Origin: Plasmopara viticola
Taxonomy: Eukaryota > Oomycota > Peronosporomycetes > Peronosporales > Peronosporaceae
Assembly: GCA_001695595.3 (NCBI GenBank)
Contig: MBPM02000026.1
Location: forward strand, 620,001 to 684,000
Direction of reading: 5' to 3'
Length of the DNA stretch: 64,000 nucleotides
The translations under genes were made by a program, and so were the position numbers. Shown here piece by piece: positions 45,469 to 57,423 of this stretch; position 1 is the first letter of the stretch; every line of letters starts with the position of its first letter. Under the pieces are notes generated by a model that was not told where the DNA came from, did no database searches, and saw only the letters and a program-made list of their open reading frames with translations.

Positions 45469-45956
45469 ATGGCGGACGAGTTGCAGTCATCGGAAGAGGT
45501 GGCATTTGTTACTGACGAAGTCGACCGCATCATTCTTTCATCGATCGAAAGCTGTTTGAAAGACGAAGTGTACGATGAAATAAAGGTGTCCCAATGGGTC
45601 GATTACATTTGTGAATCCATCATGAAGAGACTGAGTGGATTGCGCAAACCACTCAAGTACATTGGTAGGCACTTACGTGAGATTGGATGTTAATACTCAT
45701 TAACAATAGCGACCATGTCCAGTAAGTTGTTTAATCATGCAGAAGAACGGTGCTGGGGTGCACGCGTCCGTTTCCTGTCATTGGGATACCGTGACGGACG
45801 GTAAGAAATGACACAATCTGCCATAATGAGCTCCCAAACAATTTTCTAATGACATTTTGCTCAGGTGCGCACGTAGTAAAGTGGCCAGGGGACAAGCACA
45901 AGGACACGCATCGAAGTATATGTTGCATTGTCACCGTCAGCGGCCTTAGCTTTTAA
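45469..45956 (+). CDS. DYNLT1: Tctex-type dynein light chain, three exons
   Basis: Small dimeric cargo-adaptor subunit of the dynein motor. Exon model: 45469-45664, 45723-45800 and 45865-45956, with introns of 58 bp (GTAGGC..TCCAG) and 64 bp (GTAAGA..CTCAG); the product is 121 residues (human 113). The splices restore the family signature [17 protein letters not shown] across intron 1 and WDTVTDGAHVVKW across intron 2. The end [12 protein letters not shown] corresponds to the final beta strand in the dimer interface. The N-terminal helix ([19 protein letters not shown]) also fits. It works in cytoplasmic dynein and in outer/inner arm dyneins, so its presence does not by itself show that the organism makes flagella. 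Confidence 0.93.
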
Positions 45957-46077
45957 TTTCCCTTAAAATATATGATTAGTGCGAAGAGGATAGTATGAAG
46001 CTAGACTAAGTACGATTTCAATTTTCCAGACAAGACATCCTTGCGAGCAGCTCTTAAGCAGAAGTACTTAGATAGAA

Positions 46078-47253
46078 ATGGGGCGCGAAGACCCCGCCAC
46101 ATATGCTGGTTGGGTGTTTAAGGAAGGGAGTCTTGTACGGTCGTGGAAGAAGCGATTTCTTGTGTGCAAAGGCGCAGAGTTGGCTTACTATAAAAACACA
46201 GACAAGGAGAATCATGCGCAGCTGCTCGGCGCGCTGACCGCTGCGCATATTGAGCGCCTGCCGGACATCACGAATGGGCTTTTAATCTACGGTACGCAAG
46301 GACGACAGCTTAAGATTTTTACAGATACGAAACAAGAGTGCGATCGCTGCTACGAGGCTATTGGTAAGTATTGCAAGATGCAAAACACAGAAGACAAAGC
46401 GGTGCAGCGCGTGGGTTGGCTCGAGAAAGAAGGACAGCACTTTCGCACGTGGAAAAGGCGTTTTTTTGTGCTGAGTGATACAAAGTTGACGTACTCGGCC
46501 ACCATGGGCGCTGAGAGTTTGGGCGGTGGTAGAGTCATTGGTGCCAGAAGGGACGCCAGTAGACCATTTACGTTGGTTGTGACGTTCGAAGGAGGACGAG
46601 AAATGAGGGTTGGAGGCAAGTCTGAAGGGGATATCGACGATTGGCACAAGGCATTGCGACGTCGATTGCTGCATGCTCAGACACAGCGACAAAGTGAGGA
46701 GGGACGCCGTTTGATTGATGACGATCCTAGAAATGTTCGGGACAAGGAATTCGCCAAACGACAAGCTAGTATTAGTGCTGCAAGTACCGACGTGACAGAT
46801 GGAGACGCGAGTTCTCTGGTTTCTGCACCATCACTTGATGGAGATGATACCTCGCATTTAACCGCTGCAGTGAAGGAAAAGGAGGAAAGGAAGGGTAAGA
46901 GGGGGGCCATTAAAGACGACGAGTCCAAGGAAAACTACAATTCACCTCTGCTGTACTCAGCTAGCTCGTTTCGACGCCACATTGTGGTAGAAACAATGCC
47001 TGACAACACGGCCAGTTTCATTGAAGTCGCAGAAGAGCGCGATAGTGAGGGCAGCAGTGAAAAGCCATTTTCACCGACAGCCCCAGGTACGAGTACAATT
47101 CGGCGCATGCGGTTAGCGGAAAAGCTGCTGCAGGAAGAGCTGGAAGAGGAGCGTCGGGAGGCGATGATGAAGGAGAATACTGTACTCATGCGCACTCCTA
47201 GCAAATCAGATGGTACGGACCCAAAACCTGCGTGCTGTTGCGTAGTTATGTAA
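46078..47253 (+). CDS. Two-PH-domain protein with C-terminal CaaX box
   Basis: 391 residues, single exon, start at ATG 46078. PH1 about residues 9-98 (GWVFKEGSLVRSWKKRFLVC; closing helix ECDRCYEAIGKYC) and PH2 about 111-199 (VGWLEKEGQHFRTWKRRFFVL; closing Trp189). The N-terminal organisation closely resembles the protein at 6207-7355 (GWVYKQGSIVKNWKKRF; both have an ITNGLLI/IQNGLLV segment), so the two are probably paralogues. The C-terminal half is charged, with a Glu/Arg-rich helix (RRMRLAEKLLQEELEEERR, ~341-359) likely to form a coiled coil. It ends PACCCVVM: CaaX with Met, predicted for farnesylation, with two preceding Cys. It shares this ending with the seven-PH protein upstream in the same block. 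Confidence 0.92.
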   Translation: MGREDPATYAGWVFKEGSLVRSWKKRFLVCKGAELAYYKNTDKENHAQLLGALTAAHIERLPDITNGLLIYGTQGRQLKIFTDTKQECDRCYEAIGKYCKMQNTEDKAVQRVGWLEKEGQHFRTWKRRFFVLSDTKLTYSATMGAESLGGGRVIGARRDASRPFTLVVTFEGGREMRVGGKSEGDIDDWHKALRRRLLHAQTQRQSEEGRRLIDDDPRNVRDKEFAKRQASISAASTDVTDGDASSLVSAPSLDGDDTSHLTAAVKEKEERKGKRGAIKDDESKENYNSPLLYSASSFRRHIVVETMPDNTASFIEVAEERDSEGSSEKPFSPTAPGTSTIRRMRLAEKLLQEELEEERREAMMKENTVLMRTPSKSDGTDPKPACCCVVM

Positions 47254-50200
47254 GGTACTGAGCTCAAAATTTATGCGAGATCAACTCGTAATATTCAAAA
47301 AAGAAACGCAAACCACAGCTGCATGAAAAATGTTTTATATTGGATTTGAAACAATCTCAATAGCACTTTATCTGTTATTACATTTGGTCTTTTTCTACTA
47401 TTTATAAGTACAACACAAGACTAGGCCAAGATTCTATATTAGGGGATGATAGCATAATTGCAGTAAAATGGTTAGAAGTAGGACCAAAACATACAAGTAT
47501 ATTGGAAAGCGACGCAATTCAAATACAAATGATCGGATAAAGTCACAGCCGCGTTCGGAAGATCGTAAATCTTTCTGTAAGCTCCTTTGAGCAAAGTGCA
47601 ATGCACCTGGTAGCCCTTGTAAACATCCCCACGCCTACGTGGGTAAATTTCTCACCTATACCTGCGCAACCATTCCGTTTTACCGCCTCGCATCGGTTGG
47701 ACGCGCAATTTGCGCTGCTTAAATGACATTCGTAGACCAGAGGAGATGCCTGTAATTGCCAATAATTCTGCTGCTTAGAAGGTGCAATGGTCTAAGTCCG
47801 TTAGAATTAAAGTTTCGTGTCACCTATAGAAAAATAGGAGCAAAAACGTCTCTGTTGCATCAAGGAGGTAGTGATGGCCATTTGAGTCGCCATCGCCAGT
47901 GCACATGGCGCTTTCGCTCTCTTAATGCCGGACTAAAATGCTGCGTGGAACTGCTTCACTCGAGTTTTACGTTAACTGTAATCACTCGAAGGACAGTTGA
48001 GAGCAAGATTCTCTCCGGCAAGCTTTGACTTCCAACAGTTTTACGCTTTCTGTTTGTAAATAAATAAAAAAAGCTTTATGAACTTGATCATGAATTACGG
48101 GAGTTGTCAGTCTCCATTATTGTCGCTTTTTAGACATGTCAAGGCGGCTGTGTTCATGCACAGCTATAGGGTATGTCGTCTGAACGCTTACAGCGACGCT
48201 GAACGAGCAATTTCAAACGCTATAGGTTAAAGTACATTCGCACATAGAATTACTCCGTTGGACGGGCAGATCCTCGGCTTCCGAGGCTCCAACTTGGGCC
48301 CACTGATGTGGGTCTACCTCTATTGGACTTATCACACAACATATGAGCTTATTTCTTGAGTGCTTGACAGTTCTGAAGGGGGAAATATGCAGTAATGAGG
48401 TGCCAGTTGTACACGTCAGTACACGAGATACTGACAAGTCAATTCGAAACTTAGCAGGTCTTGGCGTGTCAAGAAACTTTGTGCGTCAGCAGACGATTGC
48501 GATCAGCCGAAAAATATTGACTGATTCGTCGAGGAAGAGAGTCCATTTCGATTCGATTGGCTACTGAGACGGCTTTAATGTGTTTGGGTGAAAAAAGACC
48601 TGACAGTAAGAAAATGACAGCAACAATTTCTTCGTTGTCCTTGACAGCATAGAGATTTTCTTGCCTTTGACATGACAAGAATGGCTTGATTGTTGGTATG
48701 CTGTGGCTAGGAAAGCAATCGACTGAAGATATTATTTATAGACCAATCTCGTGCAACAGTTTTCATGAGCCATATTTTCGCTTCACTTGAGGATTTGGCT
48801 GTCTCGAAAGAAAAGCTGGGCAAATACACGTCTTAAGGTAATAAAGGAGAATTTGAAAACACCAATATCTTTTAAACGTCACTTTACATAATATTCAGCA
48901 AAAATCCTAGTTCTGCAAGCAGCACCGACTCTTGTAGATGTTTGAGACAGCATTTTCAATTTGGGTAAAATAAGCTTACTTGTACATCACCAACAGCGGA
49001 TAACAAATGTCGCAAACGAACACCATACGCTGCAAGGTGAGCTTTAGTGAGCAAGCTTCTATTTTTGTATATCAATTGTACGAGGTACATTTGGACATAT
49101 TGCTAGGCCTTCCTTGAAATCGGTCTTTGTGCAAGTGTTTATCTTACAATAGGCATGATCTGTTCACAACTTTTAATACTTTAAAGACAAGTGAGAACAC
49201 TATGTCGCTCCCATCGTAACGTTCATTGCATCTGTAAAAAATATTGCTCCAAGAGCTCACATTGCTGTAGAAGAAGTGAACAGTGATTAGTAACACTAAA
49301 TCTCGTGTTTTACACGTAGTCAAACTCGTGTCTGAACCTTCTATCTGGTGGAAATTTTGATGGTGTGTCTTAAAAACAATTTCCAAATGCGGATATATGA
49401 GATCCTCGAGAACCTTCACGTTCTTGGATCCCAAGCGCAACGCACACTGCCTGAGACTAATCTAGAACAGCTTAATAAATGACGAATTTAAATCATCAAA
49501 GTTCTTTTTATGTTTGAAAGACTTTCTCTGGCTGTTTCGCAGGTAAGAACGCGAGCTCTATGGGTTCAGTAACATCTGACAGTGCCGCAAATTGGATCTG
49601 ACAAGACAACCGCTGAACCGGCAACTTCCCCTCTAGGTAAAGTATCTTTGTCAAGCCGCAAAAAAATCGTAGTACGCAAAGATTACTTATGTGCACATCC
49701 CTATTCTTTCTTGCGGAGCTTTGGTACCCGCTATTGATGGTGCTTCCTTATGCATCTAATTCTGCAAACCTATTTTTGCCCGCTTGCGAACCTCTGCACT
49801 CTGCTAGCAGAACGTTTTTGGCTACAGCTGTAGGTGCTGTGTTATCTCTATGCTATCGAACTTGTCTTGCAGCCTATGCTATGGAAGAGATGAGTGTGGC
49901 TACAAGAGCTACTAGCCGTCGCAGTGTCGCTTAATATGTGAACCTAAAGCTTTTCTGACCTTAACAATCTTTTGCTTGAACATATTTTGACAACAAAATC
50001 GTCCATAGCCGCTTTGAGGAAAGTGTTTTGAGTTTAAAGGCTCATACAGGCCAGCTAAGGCAAATATTGAAGATCGTGAGGACCAATAACATTTACGTCA
50101 GCATTGAAAACTGTTTTCTGCTACAAAAATGGAAAGTTTTCGGATGCTGTATAAGGCAGCCAGACAAAACACCACGCTCGTGGCAAGAAATCACTTGCAC

Positions 50201-52890
50201 GCACATTGAATATAAATTAGTGGGGACGGCGATAAAATGGTCCTTTCAACCCAAAGACTGAAAAGACGGTGGTCATTTTTTCGCTACATCCTTCTCTCGC
50301 ATTTAATACAAATCTGGCAAGCTTAATGTGCCTACTGACGAGCTTTTGCACAGAGCAGCTTACAAGTTGGCCCACATCAGCAAGAATTATAACTCTTACG
50401 ACAAAACGGTTCGTTTAAATGCCGACTTAAATGGCTTTGTGTGAACTCTTATTGCAAGCGAGATGCCAAAGTCGACGTCGACAACGATCGAAGCTGCAAT
50501 GCTATGAGCAAACAGACAGTCTACTCTGAAAAGGAGTCGACGTGACAGCTCCATATAAGGTATGTTTTAGCGACGAGGTTTCGAAGCACACGTCTGTTTC
50601 GTTAGCGCACTTTTAGCCGATTTAAAACATTTTTCTTGATATTCACAGTATAAAGAACCTCCCAGATATGGCCGAATTGTGAGGCATGTTTAAGGGTCAA
50701 ACTTGCAGCTCATACATCAACGTCATTACGTAGCCTTCCAGTAATGGTGGACTGCTGAAATTTTATACGTCCGACTTCATCTTTGACTTCCGCGAGCTAT
50801 TGGCGACGCAGATATTGTAAGGTCCGTGTGTCGCCCGAGGCAGACGGCGCATTTGGCACAGTACAAGTAGAGGGGCAAACAACAAGGCTGTTCACACAAT
50901 TTTTTAGTGAAATAGGGACCCAGGGCTTGCAACTGAGGTATGGCAAAACCTATTTTGATTTTTTATTGAGTTTGCACGCTTGTCAACTGCAGACTATGCT
51001 CAGACCGCACTAAGTTATTTGTGTGCTCGAAAGCGCACTGCGCAGTATGTTCTCTGAGGTGGGCGGATGACCTAATGATAGCCTTACATTAAACCACAAT
51101 TCATTAGGCTTCGTGTTTTTTAAATTGGTGGTGTACTGGACAGGGAAATTATCAGTATAAATCCCGAGTCTCAAAAGAAAAATTTTCGACTTTCCTAAAA
51201 GAACGACTGTTCTCAATCTTCTTTATCTGCAGGACAAGAAATGTTATTTTGATCGCGACAGATAACCAAAAAAACGTTTTAGAAAACATGGGGGGCAACT
51301 CCGGTTTTTTGTGTATGGGTAAGCAATTGAAGGCATCCTTTCATGGATCGGCCCACGCCATCGGCCTTTCAGTACGCTGTCGACGCATCTTACTTTTGAT
51401 AAGACAGTTTAAACGCATCACTTCTATAGGGCTGTAAGTCCTGAGGCCGTAATGTCCACACACTCAATCTTACTTAGATGGCGCATAATGGTGGCCATAC
51501 GGTGGTGAATAGATTACACAGTCTTTGCCATCTAATTACAAGGCTGAGACGAATCCATAGTAGTTTGTGCACACCGAGTAGCCGGCCGCGATTTAAGCTC
51601 TTTACTAAATGAGGCGAGTATCGGACGCTGATTGTACAGAGTGCGACGGTTCTTCTCGTTGAATACACGACTTTATCATCTCCAAGCGCTTAAGAGCTGT
51701 TTGCAGCGTGAAGGTTGGTTCTAGCACCGAAATGTTGAGTTTTGGTATTGACAAATTGTGCCCAGAAAAGTAAACGACAACACAATGCTAATTTAGATTG
51801 TTATCTTTTTATGAAATATAACTAGTCACACCCTTTTGTTATAGCTGTGCGAAACCATTATGAAGATATTCAAAAATACGATAATTCGACAAGATTTCTG
51901 GGTGGCATGGGACCAAGGTTAATTCGAAGTAGCAGTGGCTTGACCACTAAAGCCAACCGTGTGAGCAAATTAAGCACGAAGAAGCGTAAGGCAGGGGCAA
52001 AAGCGACCTCCTCCGGCACCACTTGACAATTAAGGCCAGCGGCATATGCATGTGTAACGCTTGATTAAGCAAGATTGCTTTGACGGACACCATGAGCTTT
52101 TTGTGAAGTGGCGCGTCTATCGCGCTTTACAAAATGATAAAATGCGGTCAAGTCGGCCCTGGCAATAACACTTGCTCAATAGCTGTTGATGACATGAAAT
52201 GTTCCCGATGGTGAAAGGTAAACCAGAGTTGTGCAAGCTCATGTGCACAGTCCGTCAAGAGTGGTTGACTTGGTCGTAGCCAAAGTCGACTTGTTTCATA
52301 TCCCGCTTGGTTACATCGAGCTCGAGTCAATTCGCAAGTATTTGGATAAACCGTAGGTCTACATACATTGTCGATGAAAAAAGTGACGAGCCTCTATCAC
52401 GCCTTAAAAGCCTAAACTTCTGCTTCGATGTTAGCATATTGTAATGTCTAACATAACAGTTTGCTTCCTTACGATTAGAAGCGGTACATCGCGGAGATAT
52501 GTGGTCTACAACGCAAGAATTGTTACATTTTGCCGATTTAGTTCAGGCGTCGCTCTTATTTATCTTACCGTGCAACGAATCTGAACGAGACAGCTCAGTG
52601 GTTTTAAATGTGGATCGAGCAAAGCCAAGTGGGTAACTTATCTGGAAGTTATTACAGTAGCGAGACAGGACTTTACCCAAAGGCAAATGCATCAAATCAC
52701 AGGAGTTTCAAATCTTTGCACCACATTAGCGTGCAGCTTCACTAACCGACTACTGAACATTAAGCTCGCACTGAAAGTCTACCCTTTGTATTTTGTAACC
52801 CTCACTATATGCCTCGTACCAATAATCACAGGATGACTCGCTTTAACTATGTGACCACGAGCGCCCTTGCCTCAAACTCTTAAACACTAA
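47254..52890. other. Gene-poor region
   Basis: No frame over 98 codons and no recognised motif. Frames at 47756-48028 plus, 49144-49440 minus and 49689-49934 plus were inspected and not identified. AT-rich, probably old repeats. Confidence 0.5.
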
Positions 52891-52985
52891 ACAACACAGT
52901 CGATATTGAATGTCGGTCGTCGAACGAGGCTGAAACGACTATACAACACAGTCGATATTGAATGTTGATCGTTGAACGAGGCTGA
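52891..52985. repeat. Diverged 43-bp direct repeat
   Basis: The unit starting ACAACACAGTCGATATTGAA and ending GAACGAGGCTGA occurs at 52891-52933 and 52943-52985. The copies differ at three sites, all C/T or G/A transitions. The second copy leads straight into the LTR-like sequence that follows. Confidence 0.85.
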
Positions 52986-53235
52986 TGCGCGAGAGGGGCG
53001 TAGTCGATGAAGGAGGGGGAGTGTTTGCTGCTTGAAGCAAATTGAGAAGTGAAATTAAATGGAGAGAATTTACGACTTTATCTTGGTACAGCCTTATTGG
53101 TGGCTCTCGGCCATCTACTGCTACAGTTCTAAAGGCTATCATTCTTCTTAATTCCATCTGAATTTTTACACATCCTACACTATTTTCAGCTAATAAAGTC
53201 TTTTGATTCTCAATGATTATGGGATATCTGGAACA
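52955..53235 (+). repeat. Possible solo LTR of a copia-type element
   Basis: About 280 bp starting TATTGAATGTTGATCGTTGA (one change from the TGTTGA start usual for LTRs) and ending GGATATCTGGAACA, giving near TGTT..AACA ends. It contains a CT-rich tract, a TATCTTGG motif and CTAATAAAGTC, a plausible polyadenylation signal, near 53192. No second copy or internal coding region lies nearby. Assigned from general LTR features only. Confidence 0.35.
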
Positions 53236-54658
53236 TTCTTTTGGTTTGGTACTGCACAATCGCCTACTCCTATAATTGTACTTATGCATATGTATTTTGG
53301 AAAATTTTATTTATATTGCGTTCTAGCATTTACCAGCAAGCCTGTAGGTGACGACGGCTACATCGCAACTGACGAAGCTGTTGCCGAAGATAACCGGACT
53401 ACCGCAATCTTTATAACACTTCAGAGCTCGATCCCTTTTTCTCTTTACTAACATACTAATTTTCAAGGCTTTTGCAGAACACGTGACAGTAGGTTGAGGA
53501 ACTCAAGCTCACAATGCCTACATAACATACTGATGGAGAATGCATTGAAAGAGGAATATACACGAGCGATAGAAGTTTGGAGAATTAAAATCGTACTTAG
53601 GGAGAAAGTCGTACTCGTATGTGGCATTGATTTTATAGATATAGCGTAATCGAAAAAGACTAATTACGCACGAGCAGAGCGTTTTTTTATTTTATATATC
53701 ATTAATCCGCCGTGCATTCTCGTGGTCTCGACCCTAACTTTATCGTCGTCTTTTAAGCTTTCAAAGCGCTATGCGTACAGCGCACTGTTAGCGACTCGCT
53801 TGTTTCGAAATTCGATTGCACCACATTTTCCCTTTGGCGTGTAGCAGGCAGCTCTTTATACTTCGACAACAAGGACTCCAACCTGATAAGAGGCTAGATC
53901 GGCGTGTCCACTGAACATGTTATGCCTGAATACTAGCCCGCTTGCAGTGACAAGTAATCGCCCAACGTAAATGTTCATCTCTTCTATAGCGAAAATCACT
54001 TTGTTGTCGGCGATTACTGATGATGAGCTCGAAGTATCACAGCCTCATATTTGACGGTCAGACGCATTTCGTGCGGAAAAGCAAGTTCATAGCGATCATA
54101 CATACACAATCTCACGATGTACTTAGCCATAAAACTAAGCTTGCAGGTCACCCGCGTCAGTCTGCTATTTTACAAAGGATTGTGGATTGCCTTTAAAAGA
54201 ATTCTAGAGAGCTTACATTCATGATAGTTTACAAGATTTGATAACCTTGCACGGAGATCACAGGCTCTCTCCACTACTAAGATGCATCGTCCATTTTAAT
54301 GCAAGAAGCCGCTTCTAACTTTCACCCAGTTTTCGCTAAGTTCCACCCAGTCTGCGATTATATAGAACCCCTCACCCCAATACACAACGGTGATTGGCTA
54401 CAGTTGCCCAAAAATAAATCTAAAGACTGTAACCTCCAACGCAAATGTGAAAGATTATGTCATCTCTTACTCAACGCCAGTCTATCGTATTTAATATTTA
54501 ATTCGGAGTACGAGCCGTCAATTGTTGACAATAAAGGGGTATGTAAAAATTTCCTGTAATTATTTATACTGTAACTTCAGACTGGTTTCCACTTTAGTCA
54601 CATTTGCTATTTTCAATTTATTGTATATCAAATTCTAATACCACCCAAGCTTGTGGTC
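53236..54658. other. Gene-poor spacer
   Basis: No gene recognised. An 86-codon frame at 54299-54559 plus has no known motif. The right end is the 3' flank of the minus-strand gene at 54659. Confidence 0.5.
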
Positions 54659-56297
54659 TCAATATTTGCGCTTTATCCAGTACCTTAGCACACCAACCAG
54701 AATGTCGTAGCTCACAGCTAAGGTTATGTACGTCACGACATCGCTGCCACCGCTCACATTTAGTCGCTGGAGATGTTTGTGACGTTCGCTCGGGATGCTA
54801 AGTGTACTGCTGCAAATCGACGCACGCGATGGACCCGAAACCTCGCTTATGGTCATATAGTGAAAATTGGGGTCTCCAGGCGGCGACTTTGGTTTTTGCA
54901 TCAAAATCGACGTCGTGACTTTTCCTCGTGATATTACCTCCGAGTTCAATACGCAACGGTATTCCTGACCCCTTGATTTTTTAACAAAACACACATTCTC
55001 TTGTCGTAAACCACCATTCTTCAAGTCAGGTACCATGCGCCTCACGGTCACCATGTGGTGCACACCACCATCATACTTCTTAAGTAACAAGGTGTAGATC
55101 TGGCCATAGTTGACATGACGGACTGACCATAGCTTGCGAGATACGCGCACAATCTCAAACAGTTTACGGCGGCTAAATCCGTAGACATTGCATTGTTTCA
55201 GTCCACACATCGGGTGAAAATCACGCTTGTCTAAGGTGTAAATGGTGTCTGTATAGTACGACAAGACGCCTCGTGACCTCATGAGCGTCTCACTGGCAAC
55301 TGAAGACTGACGGTACTGGTGGGTCGAAGTTGCTGCCATTTCACGGTAAAAGTCACCGTACCGCTGCACTGACTTGTAGTATGCGTCACACATACACGGA
55401 CTATCAGAACCCGGGGCTTGAATGTGTGAATCTAACACCTTTTCGATCTCTTGACACATTATCGACCCTTTTGTCGCGCCAACAAAATCCAAATAGGTTG
55501 AGTTCATAAGCACCGCGTCAACATCCGAAATGGCTTCTAACACGTCCCTTACCTCAGCTGAGAGTCGAGACGGTGACGTACACAGTAATCGAAGTGATCC
55601 AATTAGTCCATTTTTAAGGCAATGCATTTCAATAAACTGCAGCTGATCTGCGCATTTCTTGTCACTCGAGAGATTCTTTAACAGTTCCAACGCTCTGGAT
55701 GGTAAGCATTCAAACGATTGGTGCACACGTCCTACGGAAATCTTGTACCGAAACAATCGTGTCTTTGTATGACCATTGCTAGTGTAGCACGGCACGATGT
55801 CGACTCGATTACACGGAATTTGTTCCGCTACGATAATACAATAAATCAACAAGGATCCAATGCACATTAACCAATTTCGACGTACCAATTAAAATCGATT
55901 TCGGGTCATGTATCTCACAAACATAAGTCGGTACAATATCGCTGTCGTATTCCTGATCTTCCAGTTCGCTGAGCTTGTTTTCCTCAACTGTTTCCGGGAT
56001 CGTTCTGGAGCTGCCTATAACGTCGTTGCCGTCAATACTTGTGGAGTCGTCATGGCCAATTTCCGAACTGCACTCAGCCGTGCTTCGCGAATAGGTCCGA
56101 CGCGAATAGGTCCGGTCCGAGCTAAGTTCATAGTCCAGCTCGTGCACATTCATGCTCTCCATTGACGCTTTGCGCTTAGCCGCTGCCTTCCATTTGCGAG
56201 CCAAAATGTCACTTGCATCAGCACTGTGCTGACTTTTTGATGCTGCCGTGGGCGTCAACATAATGTACGCATTCGAGAACACATCTGCAGAGGCCAT
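54659..56297 (-). CDS. Uncharacterised two-exon protein with C-terminal hydrophobic segment
   Basis: 526 residues. Exons 55886-56297 and 54659-55827 (minus) are joined across a 58-bp intron (GTACGT..CGTAG), which restores SILIAEQIPCNRVD; without splicing exon 1 stops soon after. I do not recognise the family. Residues ~30-50 are basic (KWKAAAKRKAS), ~55-125 are Ser/Asp/Glu-rich and disordered, and ~140-500 look globular with many Cys (DSPCMCDAYYKSVQRYGDFYRE, MCGLKQCNVYGFSRRKLFEIV, ENVCFVKKSRGQEYRCVLN). The end (VVTYITLAVSYDILVGVLRYWIKRKY) holds a moderately hydrophobic stretch followed by basic residues, as in tail anchors. A lipid-binding START-like fold was considered but no diagnostic motif supports it. 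The long intact frame and clean intron indicate a functional gene. Confidence 0.78.
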
Positions 56298-57423
56298 GGT
56301 GCCGATTCACTTATCACGGCAAAGGAAATGTGTTTTGATTCATGCACAAATTGACCGTACTTTGGCTACAAAATAAGCCTCCCGATTAGCGTGGCATTGC
56401 TTTGATACGATTTCGGAGGATGATACAGAGTTAAGCCCTGAGCTACCACATTTCCGCCACACATTTGCAAAGCGTGCGACAGGATTTTAATCTAGGGCTG
56501 TGTGAGCTTACAAAATTTTTGATTGAAGTTGGTTTAAGAACGAAAAGCTGACTGAAGTAAAATGCGTCAAGTATTTGAGATGCGCCTTTATACGACAATC
56601 AGATGAATAGGATCTTCTGAAAATTGCGTTTAGTACTGTATAAACTCATATTGTGCTCTTACGCAACATGCCTCTCACACAATTTTTATGCCATCAAAAG
56701 TTAGAGTTATGCATAAGTTTATCTAAAGCGTTTGTTCGTATTTTAAGCGTTTGTCACGATAGATACATTTTTTACATTGTCTTGTTTGACGCTCGTTAAA
56801 AAAAAGCACGACTGAGTAAATTTTTACCCTTCCGACCACACGACAAGCTCAGAAGCATACACAATATTTGTCAAGCTTAGCTTCCTGTCGAGAATTCCCA
56901 TACCTAAGCGCTTAAAGTCAAGCTTAAAGGGCTGACGCGACCACTACCGGCCTCAACGACTTGACAAGCACCGCGCAGCCTGAAGTGAGCACATCTTCTG
57001 GATGGGCCCATCGAGAATTGTCAATTTGTTTATCTTTTTCGCTCATCGACTCGCAGGGCGGCATTCCCAAAGTTGTTGGAACGCTTGGAAATGCACCTCA
57101 TTTTTTGATTTAACACAGCTCGCGAACTCTCTTGCAGTCGATCCACGCTATCTTCTTCACTTTGACTACGCGTAGTCACACGCGCAGAGTCGCGCTTGGC
57201 TACAGTTTGTGGCTAAGCGGCAGCCGAAAAACGATGTCTTTCAGAATGCTTCAACTCGGGGCTGTAGCAGCCCATTGATACTCTCGCAGCCGTCTAAAGA
57301 CAGATATCTACAGTCAACGCGGTGCACACCCACCCACACAACAGAGCTTCAGCCACATCGGAAACCACCCGCGGCTTGTGCACAAAACGAGATACTGAAC
57401 AATTTTTTTCGATCCTATCACAC
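56298..57423. other. Spacer upstream of the uncharacterised gene
   Basis: AT-rich in its first half; no frame of note apart from a 72-codon one at 57209-57427 plus, without a motif. The promoter of the minus-strand gene should lie just after 56297. Confidence 0.45.
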
